From positions 24,006-88,005 of the forward strand of contig JADYZV010000063.1 of NCBI GenBank assembly GCA_020852965.1: a DNA stretch of 64,000 nucleotides. The letters run 5' to 3'. The position numbers were made by a program, and so were the translations under genes. This document shows positions 36,453 to 45,806 of the stretch, piece after piece (positions within the stretch are counted from its first letter, which is position 1; each line of letters opens with the position of its first letter). The notes beneath the pieces are model-generated. The model worked only from the letters and a program-made list of their open reading frames with translations, was not told where the DNA came from and searched no databases. The DNA is from Pirellulaceae bacterium (GTDB lineage Bacteria; Planctomycetota; Planctomycetia; Pirellulales; Pirellulaceae).

Positions 36453-39400
36453 TTATTTCAAGCTTTGCAAGTAAGTTACGACATCGAGTAAATCTGCCTC
36501 TGAAAGTACTTCTTCCAAGCCAGCAGGCATGATGGAGACCTCACTAGGTGCGATCTGCTCAATGTCGTCGCGAGGTAGCTTTAGCTTTTCACCGCTGGCT
36601 TGTTGAACTTCGATGGCCGCCTGCGTCTCGCCCACGATGATGACGCTGAGCACGCGACCGTCGACAGTCATGATTTTGTACGGATCGTAATCGCGGACGA
36701 TGCTAGCCGACGGAAAAAGGATCGACTCGAGCAAGTCGTCGGCTGACCGATTGAGGCCAATGGTTGTCAGGTCGGGGCCAACTCGCAGGCCTTGATCGGC
36801 CACGCGATGGCAGGTACTACACTTGGATTTTTCACTGGCAAAGACGGTTTTCCCTCGAGCCGCGTTACCCTGCGCGAGCTTGTCTCGCAATCCCTGCAAA
36901 CGCACCAGTTTATGCTGCTCATGCTGTTTCAATTGTTCGAGCAGTTTGTTTGCCTCGCCGAGCAGCTCGGGCGGAAAGTGGTTGAATACGTCAAAGAGTT
37001 CATGTTCGGCCAACGATAACAAGGCGGGGTTGCTGGAAATGCTTGACAAGAAGGCTTGAGCCACATCGTGGTCGGTCACACGTCGGAAGGCACCTACAAA
37101 ATCGCGCAGTTCTGCTGGTGGCGCTTTGCTCAGCAGGGGAGCGATGAGGAGCTTTTGAGGATTCGACGAATTCGCTTCACCCAGAACTTGGGCCGCGCGT
37201 CGCGAGGCAGCGGGCGAGCCCGAGTCACTATAGATTTCAATCAGTTCATCGAGAGCCGAGTCTTCCAGCTTTCCAGCTTGCCGCGCGAGTGCTGCCAGTG
37301 CATCGACACGGAGCGCATAGGAGCGACTGTCGTCCCGGGCGATTTCACTGAGAGAATTTGCCAGCGCACTACCGCGTAGAGCTACGACGGCAGCGATCGC
37401 TTGTCGCACTAGCACTTCATCGCTACTGGCCAGTTGCCGCTCGAGCGGTTCCAGCCAACTTGGGTGCGGGTCGACAGAGCTACCGCGCGCCATGGCTCGT
37501 AGAATCAATGCGCGGACTTCGGCCGGTTGTTGGGCATCGAGGAAGCCTCCCGCCATGGCTGCGACCTGCGAATCGTGAAGCGAGCCGGACAGCAGCCCTT
37601 CAATCGTCTCGCTGCGATCTTTCCAGTGCCCGCTGGCCAACCAACTGGCCAACTTATTCGCAATGGAAGCCAGCCACTCCGGATGTCGTTTGGCGATTCT
37701 CGCGGCAACTTGGCGACTAGTGGCGTCGTTGGAATCGAGTCCGAATTCCACTTCATTCCACTGGATATCGCCGCCATCGATTTGGTCCAAGGCGATGGCC
37801 ATGCCGCGCCATTGCTGCATGCTCATCGTTCCGCTCGCGAGTGCTTGCCAGGCGCTGCGAATGGCAGCGGCATCTCCCATTTCGATCAGGGCATAAATAA
37901 TCGCATGCTCTTCGGCCCGTTCGAGCCCCTCGCGATCGAGTGCGCCGACCAATTGTGGAATCGCCTCGACACAGTCTTGCATTCCAAGCGTTGCTGCGGC
38001 CTGTCGGCGCACGGCAGGCTCGGTATCGTTCAGCAGTGGAGCAATCCAGGCCGTTTCCAAGTGGCTAATGCATCGCGCGTAGCCATGACAGGCCGCTTGG
38101 CGAACGTCGGTCACTGCGTCGCTCAGAGCAGGACGCAGCGCGCGACTGGCTGCCTCCGCCAATTCGGATTGTTGCATCAGGCGAGTAAGTGCCCACACGC
38201 AATTCGTGCGAACCAAAACGTCGCCGCTAGATAGTGCGTCAGCCAAAGGCTCGAGCACACTAGCGCCGCGCTGTACGCACTCGGCAATCGCCCGCTCGCG
38301 AACTGCAAAGCGCGAATCGCTAAAGAGCTTTACCAAAGCGTATGGCTGTAGCTCGTCCCAATCGATTTGCAAACCACGCGGATCGCTTGTCGTCGCTGCC
38401 GTGTCGCGACGGATGCGATAGATGCCTCCCAGCACATCGGGCTTGGCATACTGACTCGTCGGACAGCCTTTGTAAAACCAGCCGCCGGTGTCGATTACCA
38501 ACAGACTGCCATCGGCATCCTCGAGCACATCGGTTGGATGAAACTCGCGACTCGGCGATGTCAGGAACTCGTGCTGAGTCGCAGTATACGTCGCACCTTG
38601 TCGCTCCAGACTCAGCCGTACCACTTTGCCAGAATTGAAGAACGTAGTAAACCAGTGGTCGTCCCAATTGCCATCCAGCGCGTGGCTGCGATAACGCGTG
38701 ATTCCCGACACGGCTACGTGCCCAAAACTGTGAACCGGAGTCAGGAATTCTCCCGTCGACTTGTGCTCGTTGAGGACTTGCACGCGATGGGGATAGGCAC
38801 CACCGTGCAACCAGTGCACAAAACAATCTTCGCGGGGACGCGAATAGAGGATGTTGACAGTACCCAGCATATCGCCCGAGTCGGTGAAATCGACTTCGAC
38901 AGGATTGTCCATCCCTCCACCGCAGTGAATTCGCGTATCCGATCCATCGGATCGACAAGAGAATAGATAGGACCCTTCTCGACTACTGGAAACATTGCCC
39001 TGAGGGTCCTTGAACTCATGACCGTGATAACCATCGGTCCAGTACAGTCGTCCATCGGGACCGAAGAAGCAGCCATGAATGCTGGCCGCATTGCCATTGT
39101 ACCCGAAGCGAGACACGAGGATGATGCGCTCGTCGGCGACGCCGTCGCCATCAGTATCACGCAATCGCCATATGTTTGGCGGCGACGCGACGTAGACAGC
39201 GCCATCGTGCCACGCGCCTCCCATGGGAAAGGTGAGCTTATCGGCGAATACGGTAAAGGAATCAAATTTGCCATCGCCATCCGTATCGACCAGTCGATGA
39301 ATTGCGTTGGGCAGGTGCTCTTCAAGCTCTTCGTTGCCCATGTTTACGCCGGCGTTATTGCACACATAAAGTCTACCTTGGTCATCAAAGCAGGCCATGG

Positions 39401-39614
39401 TGGGATGTGTTACCAGCGGTGGTCCGGCAGCTAGTTCGACATGGAAACCTTCCGGGACCCGCAGCTCCGTGGGCTGGAAGGATTCGCTGTCCGTTGCTTT
39501 AGCACTAGGCTCCGAGATGCTCCCCTCCGAACCGTATGTCTCCGAGTAGGGAAGTAGCCAGCATGCGGTTAATATACAAGCCAACACGCAGCCGCGCGCC
39601 TCGATAGATCTCAT
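36453..39614 (-). CDS. PVC-type membrane-bound dehydrogenase with HEAT-like repeats and cytochrome c domain
   Basis: A 1053-residue exported protein with signal peptide near residues 8-28. The N-terminal domain (about 45-420) is a six-bladed propeller of the planctomycete dehydrogenase type (LRVPEGFHVELAAGPPLVTH, LVDTDGDGKFDSFTVFADKL, RDTDGDGVADERIILV). HEAT-like helical repeats fill about 430-880. The C-terminal domain binds haem c at CSTCH, about 120 residues from the end. Such proteins are thought to oxidise sugars or other substrates outside the membrane; the substrate here is unknown. It starts the minus-strand accessory region. Confidence 0.9.
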   Translation of the reverse strand: MRSIEARGCVLACILTACWLLPYSETYGSEGSISEPSAKATDSESFQPTELRVPEGFHVELAAGPPLVTHPTMACFDDQGRLYVCNNAGVNMGNEELEEHLPNAIHRLVDTDGDGKFDSFTVFADKLTFPMGGAWHDGAVYVASPPNIWRLRDTDGDGVADERIILVSRFGYNGNAASIHGCFFGPDGRLYWTDGYHGHEFKDPQGNVSSSREGSYLFSCRSDGSDTRIHCGGGMDNPVEVDFTDSGDMLGTVNILYSRPREDCFVHWLHGGAYPHRVQVLNEHKSTGEFLTPVHSFGHVAVSGITRYRSHALDGNWDDHWFTTFFNSGKVVRLSLERQGATYTATQHEFLTSPSREFHPTDVLEDADGSLLVIDTGGWFYKGCPTSQYAKPDVLGGIYRIRRDTAATTSDPRGLQIDWDELQPYALVKLFSDSRFAVRERAIAECVQRGASVLEPLADALSSGDVLVRTNCVWALTRLMQQSELAEAASRALRPALSDAVTDVRQAACHGYARCISHLETAWIAPLLNDTEPAVRRQAAATLGMQDCVEAIPQLVGALDREGLERAEEHAIIYALIEMGDAAAIRSAWQALASGTMSMQQWRGMAIALDQIDGGDIQWNEVEFGLDSNDATSRQVAARIAKRHPEWLASIANKLASWLASGHWKDRSETIEGLLSGSLHDSQVAAMAGGFLDAQQPAEVRALILRAMARGSSVDPHPSWLEPLERQLASSDEVLVRQAIAAVVALRGSALANSLSEIARDDSRSYALRVDALAALARQAGKLEDSALDELIEIYSDSGSPAASRRAAQVLGEANSSNPQKLLIAPLLSKAPPAELRDFVGAFRRVTDHDVAQAFLSSISSNPALLSLAEHELFDVFNHFPPELLGEANKLLEQLKQHEQHKLVRLQGLRDKLAQGNAARGKTVFASEKSKCSTCHRVADQGLRVGPDLTTIGLNRSADDLLESILFPSASIVRDYDPYKIMTVDGRVLSVIIVGETQAAIEVQQASGEKLKLPRDDIEQIAPSEVSIMPAGLEEVLSEADLLDVVTYLQSLK

Positions 39615-39785
39615 GGTTGATCCTCTTCAAATACTGTGATCGCGACCGGTTATCGGTGCGATATGGAAATGTGTCCACCCTCTGGTGCGCTGGGAGATCA
39701 AAGTCGATTCGAATACTCCACTTTCGTCAAGACACGATGCTTCGTTTTGCTAAAACTCATGAGTGGAGACCAATTGAGTACGAGG

Positions 39786-41156
39786 CTACAGGGTCCACCC
39801 CTGTCTATAGTCGCGGTGCAGGAATGATTCTGCCTCGGGGACATTGGGGATTTTCAAGTTGGGTCCATCCCACTCAATTTTTTTACCGACCCTAACGGCG
39901 ATGTTTCCCAGCAATACCATCTCGGTGAGCCTGCCCGCATAATCAAAATTCGACATCGCCAACTTTGGTTGGCCGCTCCGAATGGCAGCGAACCATTCCA
40001 TTTTCTGATTGACGTCGCTATTGCCTTGGCTAATGAGTCGCGGCAACGTCTGCTCAGGTAGCTTGAAGTCTGCGAATTTTTCACGAGGCAGCAGTACAGA
40101 GGTATCACCTCCCTCACCGGTGCAATACAGAGTTCCTTCGGTACCGACGACGAGCATTCCGTTGTCTTCGACAGGCGCGCCCTGCAACAGCTCCGCAGGT
40201 GGCAAATTCCGCTTGCCATTGCGACGCCCCTCCCACCAATGGAACTGGATTGGCCCATGTCCTTCCCCGGCCGCAAACTGGTAGGTGATCGTTGCCCACT
40301 GTTGGTACGTTTCGAGATTGATCTCGGAACTCTCGGCTGCCACCCAAGCGGGAGACTGCAAGTTGAGGCCCATATAGGGCACATTCATAATGTGACAGGC
40401 CATGTCGCCTAAGGCGCCGGTACCAAAGTCTCGCCAACCGCGCCACATGAAAGGATGATAGGCTGGATGGTAAGGACGCTGGGGCGCTGGGCCTAGAAAC
40501 AGGTCCCAATGAACATACGACGGCACGGCGGGCGTGTCGGCAGGCCGCGCGATGAGGTCGGGAGCTTGCTTCCACCACTTGCCGCAACGATCCGTCCAGG
40601 CATGGACCGACTGCACGTCACCCAAAACACCCGAACGTATGATTTCGATCGACGTGCGTGAACCATCGCTGGCCTGTCCCTGGTTGCCCATCTGCGTGCA
40701 GACCCCGTATTGATTCGCCGCCTCGCGCAGGGCGCGAGCCTCGGAGACCGACCAGGTAAGCGGCTTTTGGGTGTAGACGTGTTTCTTGAGCTTGATCGCC
40801 ATCATCGAAGCGACCGCATGCGTGTGGTCGGGCGTGCTAACCGTTACCACATCGATCTGGTCCTGCATCTCGTCGAGCATCTGGCGAAAGTCATGGAACT
40901 TGCGCGCCTGAGAAAACTTGGCCGCCTTCTTGTTTAGCATGTTGTCGTCGATATCGCACAAAGCGACGACGTTACCGTAGTGGCTTGCGTATTCTGTGTC
41001 GCTGTCCCCCTTGCCGCCGACGCCAATACAGGCGACGTTGAGCCGCTCATTGGGAGACTGCTCGGCGGCCAGAAGTTTTGAGTCCAGAGTGTAAGCGCCA
41101 GCGCCCAGGGCGGCGGCCCGCTGCATGAATTGGCGACGATCGAATTGAGTTTTCAT
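39786..41156 (-). CDS. Gfo/Idh/MocA oxidoreductase, Tat-exported
   Basis: About 456 residues. The leader FDRRQFMQRAAALGAGAYTL is a twin-arginine type. The Rossmann core starts VACIGVGGKGDSDTEYASHY, and HVYTQKPLTW holds the conserved lysine-proline of the EKP motif (Q in place of E). ATG 41156 is fixed by GGAGGA eight bases upstream; the open frame extends further, but without merit. The family uses NAD(P) to oxidise or epimerise sugars and inositols. It lies about 100 bases after the M23 peptidase on the same strand. Confidence 0.88.
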   Translation of the reverse strand: MKTQFDRRQFMQRAAALGAGAYTLDSKLLAAEQSPNERLNVACIGVGGKGDSDTEYASHYGNVVALCDIDDNMLNKKAAKFSQARKFHDFRQMLDEMQDQIDVVTVSTPDHTHAVASMMAIKLKKHVYTQKPLTWSVSEARALREAANQYGVCTQMGNQGQASDGSRTSIEIIRSGVLGDVQSVHAWTDRCGKWWKQAPDLIARPADTPAVPSYVHWDLFLGPAPQRPYHPAYHPFMWRGWRDFGTGALGDMACHIMNVPYMGLNLQSPAWVAAESSEINLETYQQWATITYQFAAGEGHGPIQFHWWEGRRNGKRNLPPAELLQGAPVEDNGMLVVGTEGTLYCTGEGGDTSVLLPREKFADFKLPEQTLPRLISQGNSDVNQKMEWFAAIRSGQPKLAMSNFDYAGRLTEMVLLGNIAVRVGKKIEWDGPNLKIPNVPEAESFLHRDYRQGWTL

Positions 41157-41256
41157 GGGACAAGTCCTCCAAAAAGGTAAATGGTAGTAAGAGCAAAATC
41201 GAGGGAGCGCGATTTGTGCTTTGCCATATCGGGAACGACGAGCGGTTACAGGAAAA

Positions 41257-42819
41257 CTACTCGACCGACACTGCCACATGTCCCACTGCCGTCGAGCCCC
41301 GGGCATCTGTCCGCTCGACGCGAACCACATAGATCCCAGACTTTTTAAATTTGTGGTGTGTTTCCGCGTAGCCATCCTTGGCCAAGGACACCATATTGCC
41401 GTCACTTTTAACCTCCACCTTGGGCGTACCGTCGCCGAAATCCCAGGTTTCGTGACCATCGGTTGTACGGAAGGTGCGGACCTTGAAGGTCACTTCGTCC
41501 CCTGGCTGGATGTCGAACGTCGGTGCATAAGTGGCGTGGATGGTCGGAGGCAATTCGTCGAGCTGCCTTGGGTCAAGCACGTTGACAATGGCAAAGTCAT
41601 AGTCGGTGTTTCCCGCATCATCGCTAATTTTGAGCACCTCGCTGTAAACGCCTGGTTCGTCGTAGCTACGCTCATGGATTGGTCCGCTGGCTGTCGTGCC
41701 GTCCGTAAAAGTCCAATCGTAGCCGGTGATCCGCGCGCGGGCCCAAGACCGAGAACCATCGAGCGTGACCTTCTCGCCGAGTAGGGCGAAGTGGTGCGGT
41801 CGAGCACAGGCGATCAAATCTGGCTGATACTCGCGCATGTATGCCTCACGACAGAGTGCAAATGCATCGCTGGCACCCCACTCACCGGAAGGCTGCCGAA
41901 AAGTGATATCGAAGTGCAGGTGCGACCAACCGCCGCTGCCACCCTCTTTCCCAAGCACCCCCAGCCTTTGGCCGATCCGGACCAACTGGCCAGGGCGGAT
42001 CGCCGAGTCGATCGATTGCAAGTGACTGTATCGGTAGTACCAGCCGCGCTGGTCGAGCACGTAGATCACATCGTACCGCGGCGCGATGGGCGTATCGTCG
42101 AAGCCGGGCAGACGCGCCTCACCGCTGGAGACGACCAACCCCGATGTGGCCGACACAATCTCGACCAGACCCTCAGCACCGCCGAAATCGTAACCGTAAT
42201 GATAGTAGATTCTCTTATTGCGCGGCAACTCACTCCCATCCACGTAGCACGGCTCGTTGCAACTCTGCGTGGCGCTGGCGAACCACTTTTGATTCAGCGG
42301 ATAACGAAACGTTCCGGGACGTGTCAGCGGTGAGTCTGCCGGCCACAACCTAAATCGAGCATCTGCTGCCAAGCCCCAGGGATTCACTTGGCTGTCTCCG
42401 ACGCAATAGCCCTTGGTGATAGGGCAATCGATCTGTACGCCGCCTACCACCTGCGGAAGACGATATAAGGCCGACACAAGACTGGCCGTCTCCTGACCGA
42501 TTTGCACCGAGACAGTTGACTGGCGGACGGCGTCGCGCACCGTATCGCGATGCTCGTCGAGAGCTAACAATTTGACCGTGATTGTTTGACCGTTGGCCAG
42601 CGTAACCTGCTGCTCTTCACCCACGTTCAGGTCCACCACGCGCATAATCGGATCGAGCGTTGGTTCTGGTGGTTGAGCCCACACGGCGGAACCAAGCAAC
42701 ACGATAACAGCAAGCGAAAACGTAACGCGTCTCGTCGAGTCCGGTTCGGCAAAGCTGCCAGCCGGTCGTGTAGTTCGCCAGCGTGGATTTGTTGGAAGAC
42801 CCGATTTCGTCACAATCAT
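41257..42819 (-). CDS. Secreted M23 peptidase with PKD domain
   Basis: About 520 residues. A signal anchor (VTFSLAVIVLLGSAVWA) precedes a unique N-terminal region with several cysteines. The LytM/M23 core has YYHYGYDFGG, the HxxxD zinc pair, and GWSHLHFDIT, the HxH pair, so the active site looks intact. A PKD/Ig-like domain follows (YDWTFTDGTTASGPIHERSY), and a C-terminal PKD-like domain with TWDFGDGTPKVEV. Probably cuts peptide cross-links of extracellular or wall material. ATG 42819 has AGGAG upstream and starts the leader. An inverted-repeat element abuts its promoter. Confidence 0.82.
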   Translation of the reverse strand: MIVTKSGLPTNPRWRTTRPAGSFAEPDSTRRVTFSLAVIVLLGSAVWAQPPEPTLDPIMRVVDLNVGEEQQVTLANGQTITVKLLALDEHRDTVRDAVRQSTVSVQIGQETASLVSALYRLPQVVGGVQIDCPITKGYCVGDSQVNPWGLAADARFRLWPADSPLTRPGTFRYPLNQKWFASATQSCNEPCYVDGSELPRNKRIYYHYGYDFGGAEGLVEIVSATSGLVVSSGEARLPGFDDTPIAPRYDVIYVLDQRGWYYRYSHLQSIDSAIRPGQLVRIGQRLGVLGKEGGSGGWSHLHFDITFRQPSGEWGASDAFALCREAYMREYQPDLIACARPHHFALLGEKVTLDGSRSWARARITGYDWTFTDGTTASGPIHERSYDEPGVYSEVLKISDDAGNTDYDFAIVNVLDPRQLDELPPTIHATYAPTFDIQPGDEVTFKVRTFRTTDGHETWDFGDGTPKVEVKSDGNMVSLAKDGYAETHHKFKKSGIYVVRVERTDARGSTAVGHVAVSVE

Positions 42820-42847
42820 TTTGTTGAAACTCCTGATTGGAGGTTGA

Positions 42848-43122
42848 CCACGAAACACACGAAGGATACGAAAAAATCTTTGCTGGCGTTTTGGGTGGTC
42901 CAGCAATGAGGTATTGAGTAATGCTGAAATACTGTTCAAAGGCGAATGTTGCATAATCATGGGAGCGATGTTCGAGGTTTATAAAAGGCAATGCGAACGA
43001 ATCGTCCACTAAAAGATTTTGAGGATGAAATCGCAGGCGTACTAAACCATTAAAGAAGAACCGAGTCTGCTTTTCGTGTTCTTCGTTTTTTTCGTGATCA
43101 ACAAACAAACTCGTGAACGGTT
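42848..43122 (-). mobile_element. MITE-like element with terminal inverted repeats, copy 2
   Basis: Inverted relative to copy 1 at 15635. The ends CCACGAAACACACGAAGGAT (42848) and TTTTTCGTGATC (43098) plus the outer GAACGGTTGC mark the element. The interior is about three-quarters identical to copy 1 by eye, with a one-base length difference in the middle. It lies between the M23 peptidase and the dehydratase. Confidence 0.8.
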
Positions 43123-43134
43123 GCAACTTTTTTC

Positions 43135-44094
43135 CTACTCGGTGGACAGAACGCTTGCGAATACATCTCGATCGACATTGCTACCACTAAGTATGGCGGC
43201 TACTTTTCTGCCCTTCAATTTCTCGGCGTCTTTTCTGACGGCGGCCACGGCTGCGGCCCCTGCTCCTTCGGCCACATTGTGAGTGCACTCAAAAATATCG
43301 CGCATGGCATCCTTCACTTGTTCGTCATCTACTTCAGCGATACGACTGACTCCGGCCAGAATATATGCCAGCGCCTGATCGTCCGGTTTTCGGCATGCGA
43401 TCCCATCTGCAATATCTGTCGTCGCGGCCATCTCAACCGGACGCCTTGCGCGAAAGGATTCTCCGTAGGCTTGAGCCTGCGAGGAAACAACTCCTACGAT
43501 TTCGATTCCTAATCCAAGCGCGTTGCGCGCTGCAATCGCGCCGCAAATTCCAGAGCCCAACCCAATGGGAACATACAGCACATCCAGGTCTACAACTGCC
43601 CGAAACAACTCAAGGCTATAGGTAGCGACACCAGCCACTAGCAATGTGTGAAATGACGGAACCATGCGAAGGTTGTCTTGCCGAGCTAAAACTGCCGCGT
43701 GCTCCAGCGCCTCTTGGAAGTCTGTACCGTATTCAATCAACTTCGCCCCTAGCGAAACCATCGCTGCGTTCTTTTCACGGCTGTTGCCATGAGGAACAAC
43801 AATCGATGCCGATAGGTTTCGCTGCGCTGCCACATAAGCGATCGACTGGCCATGATTGCCACGTGTTGCACAGATCACGCCGTTCGTCTGACGTAGCTGG
43901 CTGGCCATAGCATCGAAATAGACGAGCCCCCCACGCACTTTGAATGCTCCCAACGGCGTATGGTTCTCGTGCTTAACCCACAAATCGACACCTAGCCGTT
44001 CAGCAAGTGGTCGCCAAAAGTATTGAGGAGTCGCAAGCATACTGCGATATACAATGCTGGCTGCCTGTTCAATTTCTGAAAGAGTTGGGAGCAT
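43135..44094 (-). CDS. Threonine-dehydratase-like PLP enzyme
   Basis: About 320 residues of the fold-type II PLP family. PLGAFKVRGG holds the cofactor lysine, and GNHGQSIAYVAA and GLGSGICGAIAARNALG match the asparagine and phosphate-binding loops. It lacks the C-terminal ACT-like regulatory domain of biosynthetic IlvA, so a catabolic dehydratase or racemase is likely. The start is ATG 44094 or GTG 44109; neither has a good ribosome site. It is 54 bases downstream of a Gfo/Idh gene, so the two may be co-transcribed. Confidence 0.85.
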   Translation of the reverse strand: MLPTLSEIEQAASIVYRSMLATPQYFWRPLAERLGVDLWVKHENHTPLGAFKVRGGLVYFDAMASQLRQTNGVICATRGNHGQSIAYVAAQRNLSASIVVPHGNSREKNAAMVSLGAKLIEYGTDFQEALEHAAVLARQDNLRMVPSFHTLLVAGVATYSLELFRAVVDLDVLYVPIGLGSGICGAIAARNALGLGIEIVGVVSSQAQAYGESFRARRPVEMAATTDIADGIACRKPDDQALAYILAGVSRIAEVDDEQVKDAMRDIFECTHNVAEGAGAAAVAAVRKDAEKLKGRKVAAILSGSNVDRDVFASVLSTE

Positions 44095-44148
44095 TGCCGT
44101 ATAGTGCACCGTAATACGTGAGATGGAAATAGCGGAAGGCGGAATAGG

Positions 44149-45600
44149 CTACAGCGTATCGGGAACGACGAACGGCTGGCGGTATTCACGTTTCAGCAGT
44201 GTATCTGCCTCGACATGGTTTATGAAGGCTTCGCGGTCCGAGTCGAATTGGAGGAGCGGCCCCAGCGACAACCGCGTTTTGTCCAGATCCACCTTGTTCT
44301 CACGCAAGTGTTCCAGCGTGGAGTCAAACGTCTTCGATACGCGTTCGACATCTCGGAGTTTGCCGAGTTCCTCGCGTAGCTCGTCAGGGGAGACACGCTG
44401 ACCAAGTCGATAAGAAATATTGCCCAGATGGCACAGGCTGGTCGAGCGGTGCCCTTCGAGAATGTCGGCATTGAGATCTTCTCGTCGGCGACTGCGAACC
44501 GCTTTCAGGAAGTTTCCGAAATGGTTTTCGGTATCGCCACTGAAGGTGCTAACGAGCTTTCCATCCAAATCAAACAAAGAAGCATTGGCGATGAAGCCAT
44601 TGGTGCCTTCGAATATCCAATCGCACTTATAGTCCGAAAGGTACTTCGGAGTCTTGAGGCCGCGCGTTTCCGAAATGATCTTCTTGTCGCCAAAGTCGAA
44701 TGCCACGACCTGAGTGTTCGGCGTTTGGCCCGCGTCGCTGTAGCCAAACCTGCCGCCAAAGCAAATCACGTCGCAGCTTATGTCCGAGATCCCCAAGCCC
44801 CATCGACAGACATCCAGCGAGTGGATGTTGATGTTACCCAGGTTCCCAGTTCCCGTTTCCCAAAACCAATGCCAATCGTAGTGAAAGTGGGGTCGCGTCA
44901 ACGGGCTCATCGGAGCAGGGCCCGAGAATAGGTTGTAATCCACGCTGGCCGGTACGTCATACTTGCCTGGTCCGCCAATGGAATTGCGCTGGTCATAGGC
45001 GATGCTGCGTGCGTTGGTTACTTCGCCAAGCTTTCCATCTTGAATGTATTTGACGGCAGCGGCATAAGCGCCGTTAGATCGATTCTGTGTTCCCGTCTGG
45101 CAGATACGGTCCAGCTTGCGTGCTGTCTCGACAATGCGACGACCTTCGGCGATATCGTGGCTGACAGGTTTCTCGACGTAGGCATCTTTACCGGATTCCA
45201 TAGCCCAAATGGCAGCCAACGCGTGCCAATGATCGGGTGTCGCGATGAATACGGCATCCACAGATTTGTCATCGAAGACGCGACGCATATCCCGCACGGC
45301 TTGGGGCGCGGTCCCTTGCTGCTTCTCGACCTCTGAGGCCAGTTCATGAACGCGATCGATGTCGGGATCGCACACGTAGACAATTTCACAGCCCGGTACC
45401 TCGCCCAGATCATGCGCATGTTGTTTGCCGCGTATGCCACATCCCAGAATAGCGACGCGAAGCATGTCGCTCGCTCCCTGGCTGGCCGATTCCTGCGCCG
45501 TTGCCAACTGCGGTCGAGCCAACTGTTGTGCGGCCAAGGCGGCCGACGCCGTGGCGAGCATGGAGTCTTCCAGAAACCGACGACGTGTGGAATGATGCAT
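44149..45600 (-). CDS. Gfo/Idh/MocA oxidoreductase, Tat-exported (paralogue of 49602-51038)
   Basis: About 483 residues. MHHSTRRRFLEDSMLATASA is a twin-arginine leader. VAILGCGIRGKQHAHDLGEV is the NAD-binding motif, and DAYVEKPVSHDIAEGRRIV contains the EKP motif. An AGGAG box sits about 10 bases before the ATG. The sequence is closely related to 49602-51038 throughout, including the RRREDLNADILEGHRST block. Probably oxidises a sugar outside the membrane. Upstream of a PLP enzyme on the same strand. Confidence 0.9.
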   Translation of the reverse strand: MHHSTRRRFLEDSMLATASAALAAQQLARPQLATAQESASQGASDMLRVAILGCGIRGKQHAHDLGEVPGCEIVYVCDPDIDRVHELASEVEKQQGTAPQAVRDMRRVFDDKSVDAVFIATPDHWHALAAIWAMESGKDAYVEKPVSHDIAEGRRIVETARKLDRICQTGTQNRSNGAYAAAVKYIQDGKLGEVTNARSIAYDQRNSIGGPGKYDVPASVDYNLFSGPAPMSPLTRPHFHYDWHWFWETGTGNLGNINIHSLDVCRWGLGISDISCDVICFGGRFGYSDAGQTPNTQVVAFDFGDKKIISETRGLKTPKYLSDYKCDWIFEGTNGFIANASLFDLDGKLVSTFSGDTENHFGNFLKAVRSRRREDLNADILEGHRSTSLCHLGNISYRLGQRVSPDELREELGKLRDVERVSKTFDSTLEHLRENKVDLDKTRLSLGPLLQFDSDREAFINHVEADTLLKREYRQPFVVPDTL

Positions 45601-45742
45601 TTCTTCTTCTCCTCGATCAATGAATGGGGATAGTTTACTGTGCGCGATGCACTCATGCAAAATGCTTTGCGCATCATTAGCCGTTTTGGCAATAGTCGGG
45701 GTTGCTCATAATGATTGGGGATGTGATCGATCCGAATAACCT

Positions 45743-45797
45743 CACCTGAAATTGGCTTCCCAGGCTATCACATGCCGTCCCTGCCGGGACTAAAACC
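45743..45797 (-). repeat. Dispersed ~55-bp repeat, copy B
   Basis: Reverse complement of the element at 2748-2803, with a few substitutions, in the gap between two Gfo/Idh-type genes. Confidence 0.85.
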
Positions 45798-45806
45798 AAA
45801 TTGATC

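Noticed and set aside
36764..38966. Several plus-strand frames opposite the PVC-type dehydrogenase
   Set aside because: All antisense to a 1053-residue protein with clear domains and a haem site.
42617..43126. 169-codon minus-strand frame as a real gene
   Set aside because: It joins the inverted-repeat element to the start of the peptidase gene in the wrong frame. The part inside the element may be a relic and is noted under findings.
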